64,000 nt of DNA from Nocardia sp. NBC_01327 (GTDB lineage Bacteria > Actinomycetota > Actinomycetes > Mycobacteriales > Mycobacteriaceae). Under the pieces are notes generated by a model. The model saw only the letters and a program-made list of their open reading frames with translations, was not told the DNA's origin and did no database searches. Where the stretch lies: NCBI RefSeq assembly GCF_035958815.1, contig NZ_CP108383.1, positions 682,001 through 746,000 of the forward strand. Direction: 5' to 3'. Shown here piece by piece: positions 30,001 through 37,473 of the stretch. Every line of letters begins with the position of its first letter. Position 1 is the stretch's first letter. A program made the position numbers and the translations under genes.

Positions 30001-30338
30001 AGCACCGACAGCGTGCGCCCCTTCTCCGGCACGTCCTCGACCTTGATGACCAGGCCCTTGTTCGCCGCCTGCCCGGAAGCGACCGGGACGGTGGAGAAGA
30101 GCGTGCCGCTCGGGAGATCCGTCAGCACCTGGCAGGGCAGATTCACGTCCAGGGTCAGCGGCACGTACGACACCAGCGGCGCGGCGATGTTCGGCGTATC
30201 CCCCTGCGGCCAGTGCAGGGTGGGCCGGTCCTGTTTTACCGGCAGAATCGGCGTCAACACCGCCAGCAGAATTCCGAGAATTCCGGATACCACGGCAATG
30301 AGTCGGATTCGCTGAAACGCTCGGGTGTCTTCGCGCAC
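27090..30338 (-). CDS. embC: Arabinosyltransferase, EmbC-like
   Basis: 1082 residues, GT-C arabinosyltransferase. The catalytic pair Asp265-Asp266 is in SDDGY. Several blocks match M. tuberculosis EmbC best: RRFLPA plus WW, WFDE followed by SPDGS, and TKWTHHFGV. This suggests EmbC, which makes lipoarabinomannan arabinan in mycobacteria, but the EmbA/B/C distinction may not hold in this genus. Multiple membrane segments precede an extracytoplasmic C-terminal domain with NGSTVALPFGLDPARTP, shared with its neighbour. The GTG start has no ribosome site but a TAGCAT 8 nt upstream. It is divergent from the kinase gene across 244 bp. Confidence 0.88.
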   Translation of the reverse strand: MREDTRAFQRIRLIAVVSGILGILLAVLTPILPVKQDRPTLHWPQGDTPNIAAPLVSYVPLTLDVNLPCQVLTDLPSGTLFSTVPVASGQAANKGLVIKVEDVPEKGRTLSVLLRLIPLLSVPVADVQSCGSLVLHSDATATRVQLSGVTRQDGTPFAGNVNGDTRPQVVGMFTDLNRQQIGTAVATADIDARFTSSPSWIKRGATLGAVIFTLLAMYMLHLLDNRDGRRPRRFLPAHWWRFRLADAVVLGTLVVWHFIGANTSDDGYILNMARASKVSGYMANYYRWFGVAEAPFGWPYEVLSWMTRISDSSPWMRLPSLLAGIVCWLVISREVLPRLGARVRRDNVAVWTAALVFLAGWMPYDNGLRPEPLIAAGALLTWCSIERAIATGRLLPAALAVLIAAFSLAAGPTGLICLAALIAGSRPVLLVILKQARGTGSALLRYGALFAPGIAAGTLVLVVVFGDQTLASVMEATRVRTLIGPNVAWFDERTRWDSLLMLSPDGSLARRFGILAMLLCLLVCVMVMLRKNGRIPGTARGPAARILGIVFMSLFLMMFTPTKWTHHFGVYAGLAGSVAALAAVAVGVNGIRSPRNRTLFTAAVFFLLAITFTGPNGWWYVSSYGVPWFDKAPLIAGKGLSTLFLGLAILCLLIAAYQHYREPFTPAKPVRTFDKFASMPLTIAAALLVLFEVASLAKAAVTQYPAYSIAKSNIDAMTGDSCALANDVLVETNTADSLLQPWTGAAADGLSAENTGFTANGVATDLTADAEETVSGGANSVGKNSSNKTTNTTGAGTGGGTDAQAGINGSTVALPFGLDPARTPVLGSYTADEQNPAKLTTNWYRVDLSDSVRNDPAYKVLIVTAAGRIRSFTKDGVETYGQDLFVEYGTRAADGGMTNVGRIRPTDIGPNPSWRNLRVPLDQIPVGANSVRLVANDPDITPKQWLAVTPPRLPRLESLNSLVGHTDPVLEDWHVGLAFPCQRPFDHHDGVAEVPDWRILPDRVGADASNAWQDDIGGGPLGWTGLLLKSESIPSYLNHDWGRDWGSLEKYSPYAPDAKPAELSVTVQTRSGLAKDAPIRAK

Positions 30339-30352
30339 GGTGTCCGATGCTA
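30339..30352 (-). promoter_or_regulatory. Candidate leaderless -10 box of embC-like gene
   Basis: TAGCAT (30352-30347 on the minus strand) lies 8 nt before the GTG, with no Shine-Dalgarno. The 244-bp interval to the kinase start must hold promoters for both directions. Confidence 0.55.
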
Positions 30353-30582
30353 TCCACCCCTGTCCCGGACATCCCCCGCGACTCGACCGCGCACCGGGTC
30401 GCCGTGCTCCCGGTGCTCGCGCCGTCGTGGTTCAGATGTCCGAACTGTCGCTGTTCAGGGGTCCGGAAGGGCGTGTTTCGACCGGATATTTCGAACTTGT
30501 GCTCCGCTTCCCCGGACATTCGGTCGATAATGTTGTTGGGCGACTGTATTTCCCGGGCGCCATCGAAGTAGGTGTGGCGGTC

Positions 30583-32115
30583 ATGACTGAACTGCGACCG
30601 GGCGAGGTAATCGCCGGATATGTCATTCAGCGGCGCATCGGGGCGGGCGGTTCGGGAACCGTCTATGTCGCCCGCCATCCCCGGCTACCGCGCCTGGCCG
30701 CGCTCAAGGTGTTCAGCCGCGACGGTGTGAACGCCGATGCCGAGGAGTGGCGGCGCTTCGAACGCGAGGCCGATATCACCGCCCGCTTCGATCATCCGAA
30801 TATCGTTGCCGTGTACGACCGCGGGCTCGACGAGGGCCGGCTCTGGATCGCCATGCAGTTCGTGGAGGGCGCCGATGCGGATGTGCTGCGCGGCACCGCA
30901 CCCGATCGCGCGCTGCGGATCGCGAGCGGAGTCTCCTCGGCGCTGGACTATTCGCACGGCAAGGGTGTGCTGCACCGCGATGTGAAGCCCTCGAACATCC
31001 TGCTCTCCCCGGCCGAGGACGGGCGGGTGGAGCGAGCGCTGCTGACGGACTTCGGCATTGCGCGCCTGCGCGACGAGTCGACCAGTCTCACGCGCACCGG
31101 AAATGTCACCGCGACCTTCGCCTTCGCCTCGCCGGAACAGGTTTCCGGCGCCCCGCTGGATCCGCACACGGATCAATACTCGCTGGCCTGCACGCTTTTC
31201 GTACTGCTCACCGGTCATCGGCCGTTCATGGCGAAGGATCTCGGGGGCTGGGTGATCGCACACACCCAGATACCGCCGCTGCGCATCACACAGGTCCGTC
31301 CGGACCTGCCCCGGAGTCTGGATTCGGTCTTCGATCGGGCGCTGGCCAAGAATCCGGCGCAAAGGTTCGCCGGCTGTGCCGATTTCGTCGATGCGGCCTG
31401 GGAGGCGATGTCGGGTCCGGCGACCGTCGAGCACGTGCCGTATTTCACCGGGCCGCGGCCGATCATCACGCCGCCGGTGGATCCGGCGCGGCGGGCGGTC
31501 ACCGAGCGCGCCCGCGGAGCCTTCGACCCGTATCTGCCGGCGCCGGAACCGGTCCCGGCGCCGGTGGCTCCGGTGCGGAACGAGGGACAGGGCCGGGTGC
31601 TGGCGGCGGTGCTGGCCGGCGCGGCCGCGGTAGTCCTGGCCGGGGGCGGCTTCGTGGTGGCCTACGAGCTGGAGAGTCACGGCAATTCCGGTGCGCCGGT
31701 GTCGGCTCCGGTGCAGACCATGGCTGCCGGGCCGGCCGCCGCGTCGGTGTTGACCGCGACCTCCGCCGCCGCAGCCGCGCCGCTGCCCGCGGGCAGTATT
31801 CCGGCGGGTTTCCTGGGCACCTGGGTGGGGACCAGCGATCAGAACGCCGACGACTACCGGCTCACCGTCCGCCAGGGTGAGGTGAATCAGGTGGTCGAGA
31901 CCTCCACGATCTTCCGCGGCGGAAATCTGGTCTGCGCCTTCGACTATCGGCTGGTGGGTGTCACGGCCGCCGATATCACCGTCGGCAACGGCGTGACCAC
32001 GAGCGGGGGTTCACAGTGTTCGCCGCAGGCCACCCAGGTACTGCGACTGTCGGCCGGACAGATCGTCCGGGATCTCGATGTCAGCGGCCATGTGACCTAT
32101 ACCCGTGTGAACTGA
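30583..32115 (+). CDS. Receptor-type serine/threonine protein kinase
   Basis: 510 residues. The N-terminal Hanks-type kinase has a Gly loop GAGGSG (20-25), ATP-binding Lys42, catalytic Asp133 in HRDVKPSN, the DFG at Asp156 and SPEQ in the activation segment. A Pro-rich juxtamembrane part precedes one transmembrane helix (about 338-362). The outer domain of about 150 residues begins near GFLGTWVGTSDQN and has two Cys (LVCAF, SQCSP) that could form a disulfide; I do not recognise its ligand. ATG 30583 is chosen because the kinase domain begins directly after it. It is on the opposite strand within the arabinan gene cluster. In mycobacteria PknH controls emb expression through EmbR, so a similar role is possible but unproven. 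The stop codon lies in a tandem repeat. Confidence 0.9.
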   Translation: MTELRPGEVIAGYVIQRRIGAGGSGTVYVARHPRLPRLAALKVFSRDGVNADAEEWRRFEREADITARFDHPNIVAVYDRGLDEGRLWIAMQFVEGADADVLRGTAPDRALRIASGVSSALDYSHGKGVLHRDVKPSNILLSPAEDGRVERALLTDFGIARLRDESTSLTRTGNVTATFAFASPEQVSGAPLDPHTDQYSLACTLFVLLTGHRPFMAKDLGGWVIAHTQIPPLRITQVRPDLPRSLDSVFDRALAKNPAQRFAGCADFVDAAWEAMSGPATVEHVPYFTGPRPIITPPVDPARRAVTERARGAFDPYLPAPEPVPAPVAPVRNEGQGRVLAAVLAGAAAVVLAGGGFVVAYELESHGNSGAPVSAPVQTMAAGPAAASVLTATSAAAAAPLPAGSIPAGFLGTWVGTSDQNADDYRLTVRQGEVNQVVETSTIFRGGNLVCAFDYRLVGVTAADITVGNGVTTSGGSQCSPQATQVLRLSAGQIVRDLDVSGHVTYTRVN

Positions 32116-32178
32116 ACCCGGCACCCGTGTGAACTGAATCCGGCACTGCGTGAACCGAATCAGCGTGAACCGAATCAG
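32101..32178 (+). repeat. Short tandem repeat joining two convergent genes
   Basis: Two 22-bp units at 32101-32122 and 32123-32144 share ACCCGTGTGAACTGAA, then CCGGC with one change. Degenerate shorter units (GTGAACCGAATCAG) follow to about 32178. The kinase stop (32113-32115) and the stop of the opposing gene (32175-32177) both lie inside. Confidence 0.85.
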
Positions 32179-34046
32179 GCTGAGAGCAGTCCGCGCACGT
32201 CCCACAGCCACACGCCGTCCACCTGCTGTGCGGGGAAGCCGAGCAGCTGATCCACGGTGAGTCGCAGCGCATCACCATTATCGGTCGGCGGCAGCACCAC
32301 CACATCGGCCTGCCAGTACCGCAGATCCGCGAGCGCCTGGGCGCGGGCGGCATCGTCGATCACCGGCACCTTGTTGGCCTGCTGCGCCCGGATGAGCAGA
32401 CTGGCCGTGGGCCGGTCGTCGGGACCGTAGCGGCCCTTCTTCTCGGTCCCGGTGGGTCCGACGAAATAGCCTCCGGCAAGCGGGAATTGGAAATCGGCCT
32501 CGGTCTGCCAGCGCAGGGCGCGGGCGTCCGGCGGGGTGGGCGGCGGTGCGATGACCACCGAGCCGTGCGAAACATACTGGCGCACAGTCCCGTCCGTGAA
32601 GAAGGCGGGCGTCGCCGGGCGCTGCACCACCGGCAGGATGGTCGGGGTGAGCGGCAGCAGCGCCAGCGTCAGCGCGCCGAACCAGGCCAGCGGCCGCCAA
32701 TCCACCGCGGAGATGCGCCAGTAGTCCAGTGCGCGTTGGGTTCCCATGGCCAGAATGACCGCGATGGCCGGAATGGCGGCCATGGTGAACCGCGACTCCA
32801 GGACCGAATTCAGCAGCGGCACATCCTCGAGGTGCTTCCACGGCAGTGAGATTCCGGTGTTGTGCTTCCCGATCATCAGGTTCGCGCCCAGCGAGAGCAC
32901 CGTGAAGGACACGATGATGAGGGCCGCGGCCCGCACCACGCGTTCGCGCCACAGGAATACGGTGGCCATGGTGACGAGCAGCAGCAGCGGCCAGCCGAAG
33001 TAGGAGTTCTCCTCGGTCGGATTGATGGCCACGTTCTGCCCGTGCTGGAACATGCCGCCCAGCGATTCGGACGGGAACTGGAACAGCGCCTTGAGATCGT
33101 TGTTCATCGGCCCGTGGTCGATGGACCGGTAGGACTGCGGCCCGAAGAACTGCCACCACAGCGGAATCTCGGTGAGCGCCACCGTGATCACGCCCGCCAG
33201 CAGCAGCGTCGGGGTGAGGGTGCGCAGCGCGCGCAGCCCGGTGCGCGGGGCGTGCAGGTAGTAGATGACCGCGTACAGGCCGAAGGCCAACGCGAAGATG
33301 AGCAGCGGCTCCTCGCCGAGCGCGATCTGCAGCGAGATCAGCAGGCCGAGCACGAAAGCATCCCGCAGTCGCCGCGCCTTCCGCGTCTCGAGCGGGCTCT
33401 GCGCATGCCGGACGATGCGGATCAATTGCAGCGCGATCAGCGGAAGCAGCGCCAGCAGTACGAAATTCGGGTGCGCGTTGGCGTGCGAGATCATGGCGGG
33501 CGCGAAGCCGCAGAACACACCGCCTACGGCCGCAGCGAATTTGGAGGTGACCAGCTCCCGCGAGAACAGCCAGTACCAGGCGAAGGCGGTGCCGAACAGA
33601 CCCAGCGTGAGCACCAGGACGAAGGTGACGGTCGGTCCGAAGAGCAGGGTGACGGGGGTCAGCGGCACGCCGACGCCGAACATGGCGGTATTGGCCATCA
33701 TGTTCACGCCGTCGGGATAGTTCTGCAGTCCGGTGCCGAGCGGATTCTGCAGATGCGCGACCTTGTGCGCCGTGACCGCGAAGAACCACTCCCACATGGT
33801 CTGGTCCTGGCCGCTCTTGATCAGATAGCCGCGATCGGTGTTCAGCCACTGGCCGGAGAGCACCAGGACGGCGAGCGAGAGGTAGCCGGCGGCGACGATC
33901 AGGTCGGCGCGGGCCCGTCGCAGGCGGTGTGCGACACGCTGTTGCCGGGTGCGCACCGGGGCAACCGTTTTCGGTACTGTCCGGTCGAGAACCGCGACCG
34001 CCGAGCCGTCTTCTTTGGTGCGGTCGATCTCCCACCCCTGTGCCAC
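32175..34046 (-). CDS. Polytopic membrane protein, probable GT-C-type glycosyltransferase
   Basis: 623 residues with about 10-12 predicted membrane segments and a C-terminal soluble part of roughly 130 residues. The first outer loop after the first helix carries acidic and aromatic residues (DRGYLIKSGQDQTMWEWFF), as expected of GT-C enzymes that use polyprenyl-phospho-sugars. I cannot match it to AftA-D or the mannosyltransferases by memory. The GTG start follows AGGAG. It lies between aftA and the kinase/emb genes on the same strand as aftA, so it may add a sugar or branch to arabinan. No classical family signature was verified. Confidence 0.65.
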   Translation of the reverse strand: MAQGWEIDRTKEDGSAVAVLDRTVPKTVAPVRTRQQRVAHRLRRARADLIVAAGYLSLAVLVLSGQWLNTDRGYLIKSGQDQTMWEWFFAVTAHKVAHLQNPLGTGLQNYPDGVNMMANTAMFGVGVPLTPVTLLFGPTVTFVLVLTLGLFGTAFAWYWLFSRELVTSKFAAAVGGVFCGFAPAMISHANAHPNFVLLALLPLIALQLIRIVRHAQSPLETRKARRLRDAFVLGLLISLQIALGEEPLLIFALAFGLYAVIYYLHAPRTGLRALRTLTPTLLLAGVITVALTEIPLWWQFFGPQSYRSIDHGPMNNDLKALFQFPSESLGGMFQHGQNVAINPTEENSYFGWPLLLLVTMATVFLWRERVVRAAALIIVSFTVLSLGANLMIGKHNTGISLPWKHLEDVPLLNSVLESRFTMAAIPAIAVILAMGTQRALDYWRISAVDWRPLAWFGALTLALLPLTPTILPVVQRPATPAFFTDGTVRQYVSHGSVVIAPPPTPPDARALRWQTEADFQFPLAGGYFVGPTGTEKKGRYGPDDRPTASLLIRAQQANKVPVIDDAARAQALADLRYWQADVVVLPPTDNGDALRLTVDQLLGFPAQQVDGVWLWDVRGLLSA

Positions 34047-34123
34047 GCGCTAACTCCTCTTGCCTCTCAATCAGCGGCCCACGCTACCGGGTTCGACTGA
34101 GATTGCACTGGCAACTGGATGAG

Positions 34124-34177
34124 TTATCCCCAGATATGGGGCTTCATCCACAGGTTTAGGCCCATATCTGGGGATAA
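34124..34177. repeat. 17-bp perfect inverted repeat with 20-nt spacer
   Basis: TTATCCCCAGATATGGG (34124-34140) is matched exactly by its complement (34161-34177). The spacer contains TCATCCACAGG. It lies 77 bp after the aftA stop and 78 bp before the start of the GT-C-like gene, so it could be a terminator or an operator. It is notably AT-richer than its surroundings. Confidence 0.75.
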
Positions 34178-34251
34178 GTGACCCTTGTCTCGAGGTCATA
34201 TCGAGAGGTGTAGTGAGCTGCACCACAATTCGAGTGCAGCGCACATAACTC

Positions 34252-36210
34252 TCAGTGCTGGGCCACCACGAGGGTGAAAGGTCCGATTTCGGTCACCCGG
34301 AAGTGCGGGTCATCGAACAGCGCCTTGGGGAATGCCACGGTGTAGCGCTTCACGTTCGGATCGTTCGGATACACGTCCTCGGCGAGCCGCAGCGTGTACT
34401 CCTTGCCGGATGTGCGGAACAGGAACGCATCCGGCGCCCGCCACGGGCAGTGCGCCAGCGCGTCGGTCAACTCCTGCGGCGACTTCAGGGTGCTCCACCG
34501 CTTGATCTCCGCCGCGCGGGCCTTGAAGTCGGCCAGCGGATTCGCGTAATGCGAAGTGAGCGCCTGGAATCCGAAGTACGGGTAGATGGACAGGAAGCTG
34601 GTGTCCGCCGTCAGCACCACACTCTGATCCGGCGCCCGGCCGGTCTGCTCCCGCAGCGCCGCATCGATTTCCGCGTAGTGCGAGACGGCCGAGGGCGGCC
34701 GCGCATCCGCTCGGACTCCATTGCCGTCGGTATCGGTGTAGGCCGTATTGATCTCCGTCGCCAGCACATTCGGAATGCCCTGGCTGAACGCCACCGCACC
34801 CGCCAGCGCCACCGCCGCACCGGCGAGCCGTACCCGCGACGGCTCGTTCAGCACCTGGTAGGCGGCCCGCAGACCCTCTGCGAAGCCGAACGCCCCGGCC
34901 GCCACCAGCAGGGTGTAGAGAATCGGCTCCAGCCGGTAGGACAGCAGCGTGGTGCCCGCGGCGGTCGCCGCCATCGACAGCAGGCACCACAGATAGAGGG
35001 CGACCACGCCGATCGCGAGTGCCTGTGCGCGCCGCGAACTTCCGGCCCGCAGCACCAGCCATATGGTCCCGAGCAGGCAGAACGCGCCGAGCAGGGAGAA
35101 ATCGAACATGGGCAGCGGCAGCTGCGAACCGGGTTCGGGCAGATAGTGCAGTGCGGTACCGGAACTGGCGGTGCTCCCGGTGAGCGTTTTCCACAGGTAC
35201 GGCAGCCAGACGGTCAGGGCCAGCAGTCCGGAGAGCACTCCGATGCCGATCAGTCGCAGCAGGATCGGCCACACCGTCTGCCGGATCCCCGGCACCGCAC
35301 CCTGCTTCGAACGTCGTGTGATGCCCCGCTCGCGCAGTGCGAGTCCGGCGGCGACCACAGCCATCAGACAGACCGCGAACACGGCCACCAGGAAGTACAG
35401 CGTGTAGAAGGTCGCGGCGACACCCAGGAACAATCCGGTCCCGAGCACCGCGCCCCAGCCCCCGGCGGTCGACGCCGCGGGTTCCGCGGGCCGGTGCAGC
35501 GCACCCCAGGCCAGCACCAGCACCGGCGCGATCAGCAGCACCAGCGGTGCGCTGTACGCCTCCGGCGAACCGTAGGCCAGCGTCACCGCGGTGGTCGCGG
35601 TCGCGACCGCGACGGCCCAATCCGCGCGAATCAGCTTGGACCACAGCACGACTGCGAGCACCGCCGCCACCGCGATGCCGATGATCGCGAACGGTTTGAA
35701 CGCCGCCCACCCCGCCATCCCCAGCAGATTCGCGAAGCGCCCGCCCATCCAGAACCAGCCGCCGGGATAGTAGGACGGCAGATCCGCGTAGTTCATATCC
35801 CGCAGGGCCGCACTATCGGTCAGCCGCGTCAGGAACTGCGTCCGGAATTCCTGATCCACCGACAGCCCGAGCAGATACAGCTTGGTGGCGGCGAGCGGCA
35901 TACCCAGCGTCACCGTCACGAACGTCGAAATCCCCACCCAGGACAGCAGTTTCGCCACCCACGGCCACTTGTCCATCCGCAGCAGCACAATCGCCCCCAC
36001 CAGCAGTGCCAGCGCGACCACCTGTCCCACGGTGGTCAGCGCCCGAGTCACATTGGAGGAGTTGAACGCCGGCCAGTGCACGGTCGAAAACGCCACCAGC
36101 CCGACACCCGCCACCGCAACGGCGACCACCCCGGCCAGCACGCCCTCCCCGGCCGCACCCCCGGCCCGCCGCACCAGCATCGCCCCCCGGCCGCCCGACT
36201 CCTCGCTCAT
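34252..36210 (-). CDS. aftA: Galactan 5-O-arabinofuranosyltransferase AftA
   Basis: 652 residues, GT-C membrane enzyme that puts the first arabinofuranose on galactan. The sequence carries the strongly conserved AftA blocks LGMPLAATKLYLLG, DQEFRTQFLTRLTDS and LPSYYPGGWFWMGG in its first half, then many membrane helices and a soluble C-terminal domain. Length matches mycobacterial AftA (about 640). ATG 36210 has GGAGGCGGAG upstream; a GTG at 36216 is an alternative. It follows dprE2 on the same strand, as in M. tuberculosis (dprE1-dprE2-aftA-emb), but with a 470-bp repeat-bearing gap. Confidence 0.93.
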   Translation of the reverse strand: MSEESGGRGAMLVRRAGGAAGEGVLAGVVAVAVAGVGLVAFSTVHWPAFNSSNVTRALTTVGQVVALALLVGAIVLLRMDKWPWVAKLLSWVGISTFVTVTLGMPLAATKLYLLGLSVDQEFRTQFLTRLTDSAALRDMNYADLPSYYPGGWFWMGGRFANLLGMAGWAAFKPFAIIGIAVAAVLAVVLWSKLIRADWAVAVATATTAVTLAYGSPEAYSAPLVLLIAPVLVLAWGALHRPAEPAASTAGGWGAVLGTGLFLGVAATFYTLYFLVAVFAVCLMAVVAAGLALRERGITRRSKQGAVPGIRQTVWPILLRLIGIGVLSGLLALTVWLPYLWKTLTGSTASSGTALHYLPEPGSQLPLPMFDFSLLGAFCLLGTIWLVLRAGSSRRAQALAIGVVALYLWCLLSMAATAAGTTLLSYRLEPILYTLLVAAGAFGFAEGLRAAYQVLNEPSRVRLAGAAVALAGAVAFSQGIPNVLATEINTAYTDTDGNGVRADARPPSAVSHYAEIDAALREQTGRAPDQSVVLTADTSFLSIYPYFGFQALTSHYANPLADFKARAAEIKRWSTLKSPQELTDALAHCPWRAPDAFLFRTSGKEYTLRLAEDVYPNDPNVKRYTVAFPKALFDDPHFRVTEIGPFTLVVAQH

Positions 36211-36385
36211 ACGCACTCCGCCTCCGGGTTCGCTTCATAGACCGCGCCTACCGCTGTGCCACCCTAACGACCTTCGGGCCCCCGCGAACCGCCGCATCGC
36301 CGACCCCCGCGACCATCAGCGCCCACAACGCCCCAGAACCCCGCCCCCGGAACCGCCCCCGATCTCCTCACCGCCAACCGCATCC

Positions 36386-36635
36386 CACAGCCCGCTCGCT
36401 CATCGCACAGCACCCACCAGGGCTGTGCAGCGGAGACACGCGCTGTGGGATCCGGTCGACGGGGTGTCGCTGCCTGGCAGCGCGAGACAGTCCGCAACCT
36501 CTGCGCCGTCAGGCGCATCGCGCAGCCCGCTCGTGTATCGCGCAGCCCGCTCGTGTATCGCGCAGCCCGCTCGTGCATGGCGCAGCGCCTGTCAGAGCTG
36601 TGCGGCGGAGGCAGGCGCTGTGGGATCCGGTCGAT
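36386..36635 (+). repeat. Direct repeats in the dprE2-aftA gap
   Basis: The 20-bp unit CGCAGCCCGCTCGTGTATCG is tandem at 36521-36540 and 36541-36560, with a third near copy at 36561-36580 and a diverged one at 36386-36405. A second pair of about 38 bp sharing GCGCTGTGGGATCCGGTCGA lies near 36422-36459 and 36598-36635. No gene is credible in 36244-36711. Confidence 0.8.
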
Positions 36636-36664
36636 GCGTTTCGGGGCGGACGGCGTAAACGAGA

Positions 36665-36691
36665 CGAGCGGTGACCGTTGGTCACCGCTCG
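36665..36691 (-). terminator. Terminator of dprE1-dprE2
   Basis: CGAGCGGTGACC (36665-36676) pairs perfectly with GGTCACCGCTCG (36680-36691) around GTT, 20 bp after the dprE2 stop on the minus strand. Confidence 0.8.
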
Positions 36692-36711
36692 CTGTCGAAT
36701 GCTGTGCTGCT

Positions 36712-37473
36712 CTAGACGGGCAGCTTGCGGAAGATCGGGCGCGGGACGTGGCGCAGGATCATCATGATGTAGCGGAAAGTACCCGGAGCCCAGACGATTT
36801 CCTTGCCCTTCTCCGATGCCGCGACGGCCAGGGCCGCCACCTCTTCCTTGTCCACCGTGAGGGGTGCCTCCTTCACGTGGGCGGACATGCGGGTGCGGAC
36901 CTGACCCGGGCGGATCACGGTGACGCGGGTGCCGTGCGGGCGCAGCGCCTCGCCGAGGCCCAGGTAGAAGCCGTCCAGGCCGGCCTTGGTGGAGCCGTAG
37001 ACGAAGTTGGAGCGGCGCACGCGCTCACCGGCGACCGAGCTCATGGCGATGATGCGGCCGTGGCCCTGCGCCTTCATCTTCTCGCCGATCAGCACGCCGA
37101 CCGAGACCGCGGCGGTGTAGTTCAGCTGCGCGGCGATGACAGCCTTGCGCTGGTCCTGCCACAGTTCCTCGGCGTCGCCGAGCATGCCGAACGCGACAAT
37201 GGCGATATCGACATCGCCGTGTCCCCACGCCTGGTCGATGACCTTGGGGTGCGAGTCCATCTCCAGCGCGTCGAAGTCGATGATCTCGACCTCGGAGGCG
37301 CCGGCCGCCTTCATGGTGGCGACCGCGTCCTCGCGCAGCGGATCACCGGGCAGCGCCGCCAGAATGATGCGCGCCGGACCCTTCTTCAGGTACTCCGAGC
37401 AGATCGCGAGACCGATCTCGGAAGTGCCGCCGAGCAGCAGAATGGACTGCGGATTGCCTACCGCGTTGATCAC
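36712..37473 (-). CDS. dprE2: Decaprenylphosphoryl-2-keto-ribose reductase DprE2
   Basis: 253 residues, NADH-dependent short-chain dehydrogenase that reduces the 2-keto intermediate made by DprE1 to decaprenyl-phospho-arabinose. The nucleotide loop GGTSEIG is near residue 15, and the catalytic YGSTKAG follows [10 protein letters not shown]. It is closely similar to mycobacterial DprE2 throughout ([25 protein letters not shown]). The GTG start overlaps the dprE1 TGA by 4 bp and has GGAG upstream, so translation is probably coupled. Confidence 0.95.
   Translation of the reverse strand: MINAVGNPQSILLLGGTSEIGLAICSEYLKKGPARIILAALPGDPLREDAVATMKAAGASEVEIIDFDALEMDSHPKVIDQAWGHGDVDIAIVAFGMLGDAEELWQDQRKAVIAAQLNYTAAVSVGVLIGEKMKAQGHGRIIAMSSVAGERVRRSNFVYGSTKAGLDGFYLGLGEALRPHGTRVTVIRPGQVRTRMSAHVKEAPLTVDKEEVAALAVAASEKGKEIVWAPGTFRYIMMILRHVPRPIFRKLPV

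Noticed and set aside
30325..30582. An 86-residue N-terminal extension of the kinase
   Set aside because: It has no domain, lies over the divergent embC promoter region, and the kinase fold begins directly after ATG 30583.
34124..34177. A chromosomal replication origin
   Set aside because: Only one weak DnaA-like word is present, with no dnaA, dnaN or rpmH nearby.
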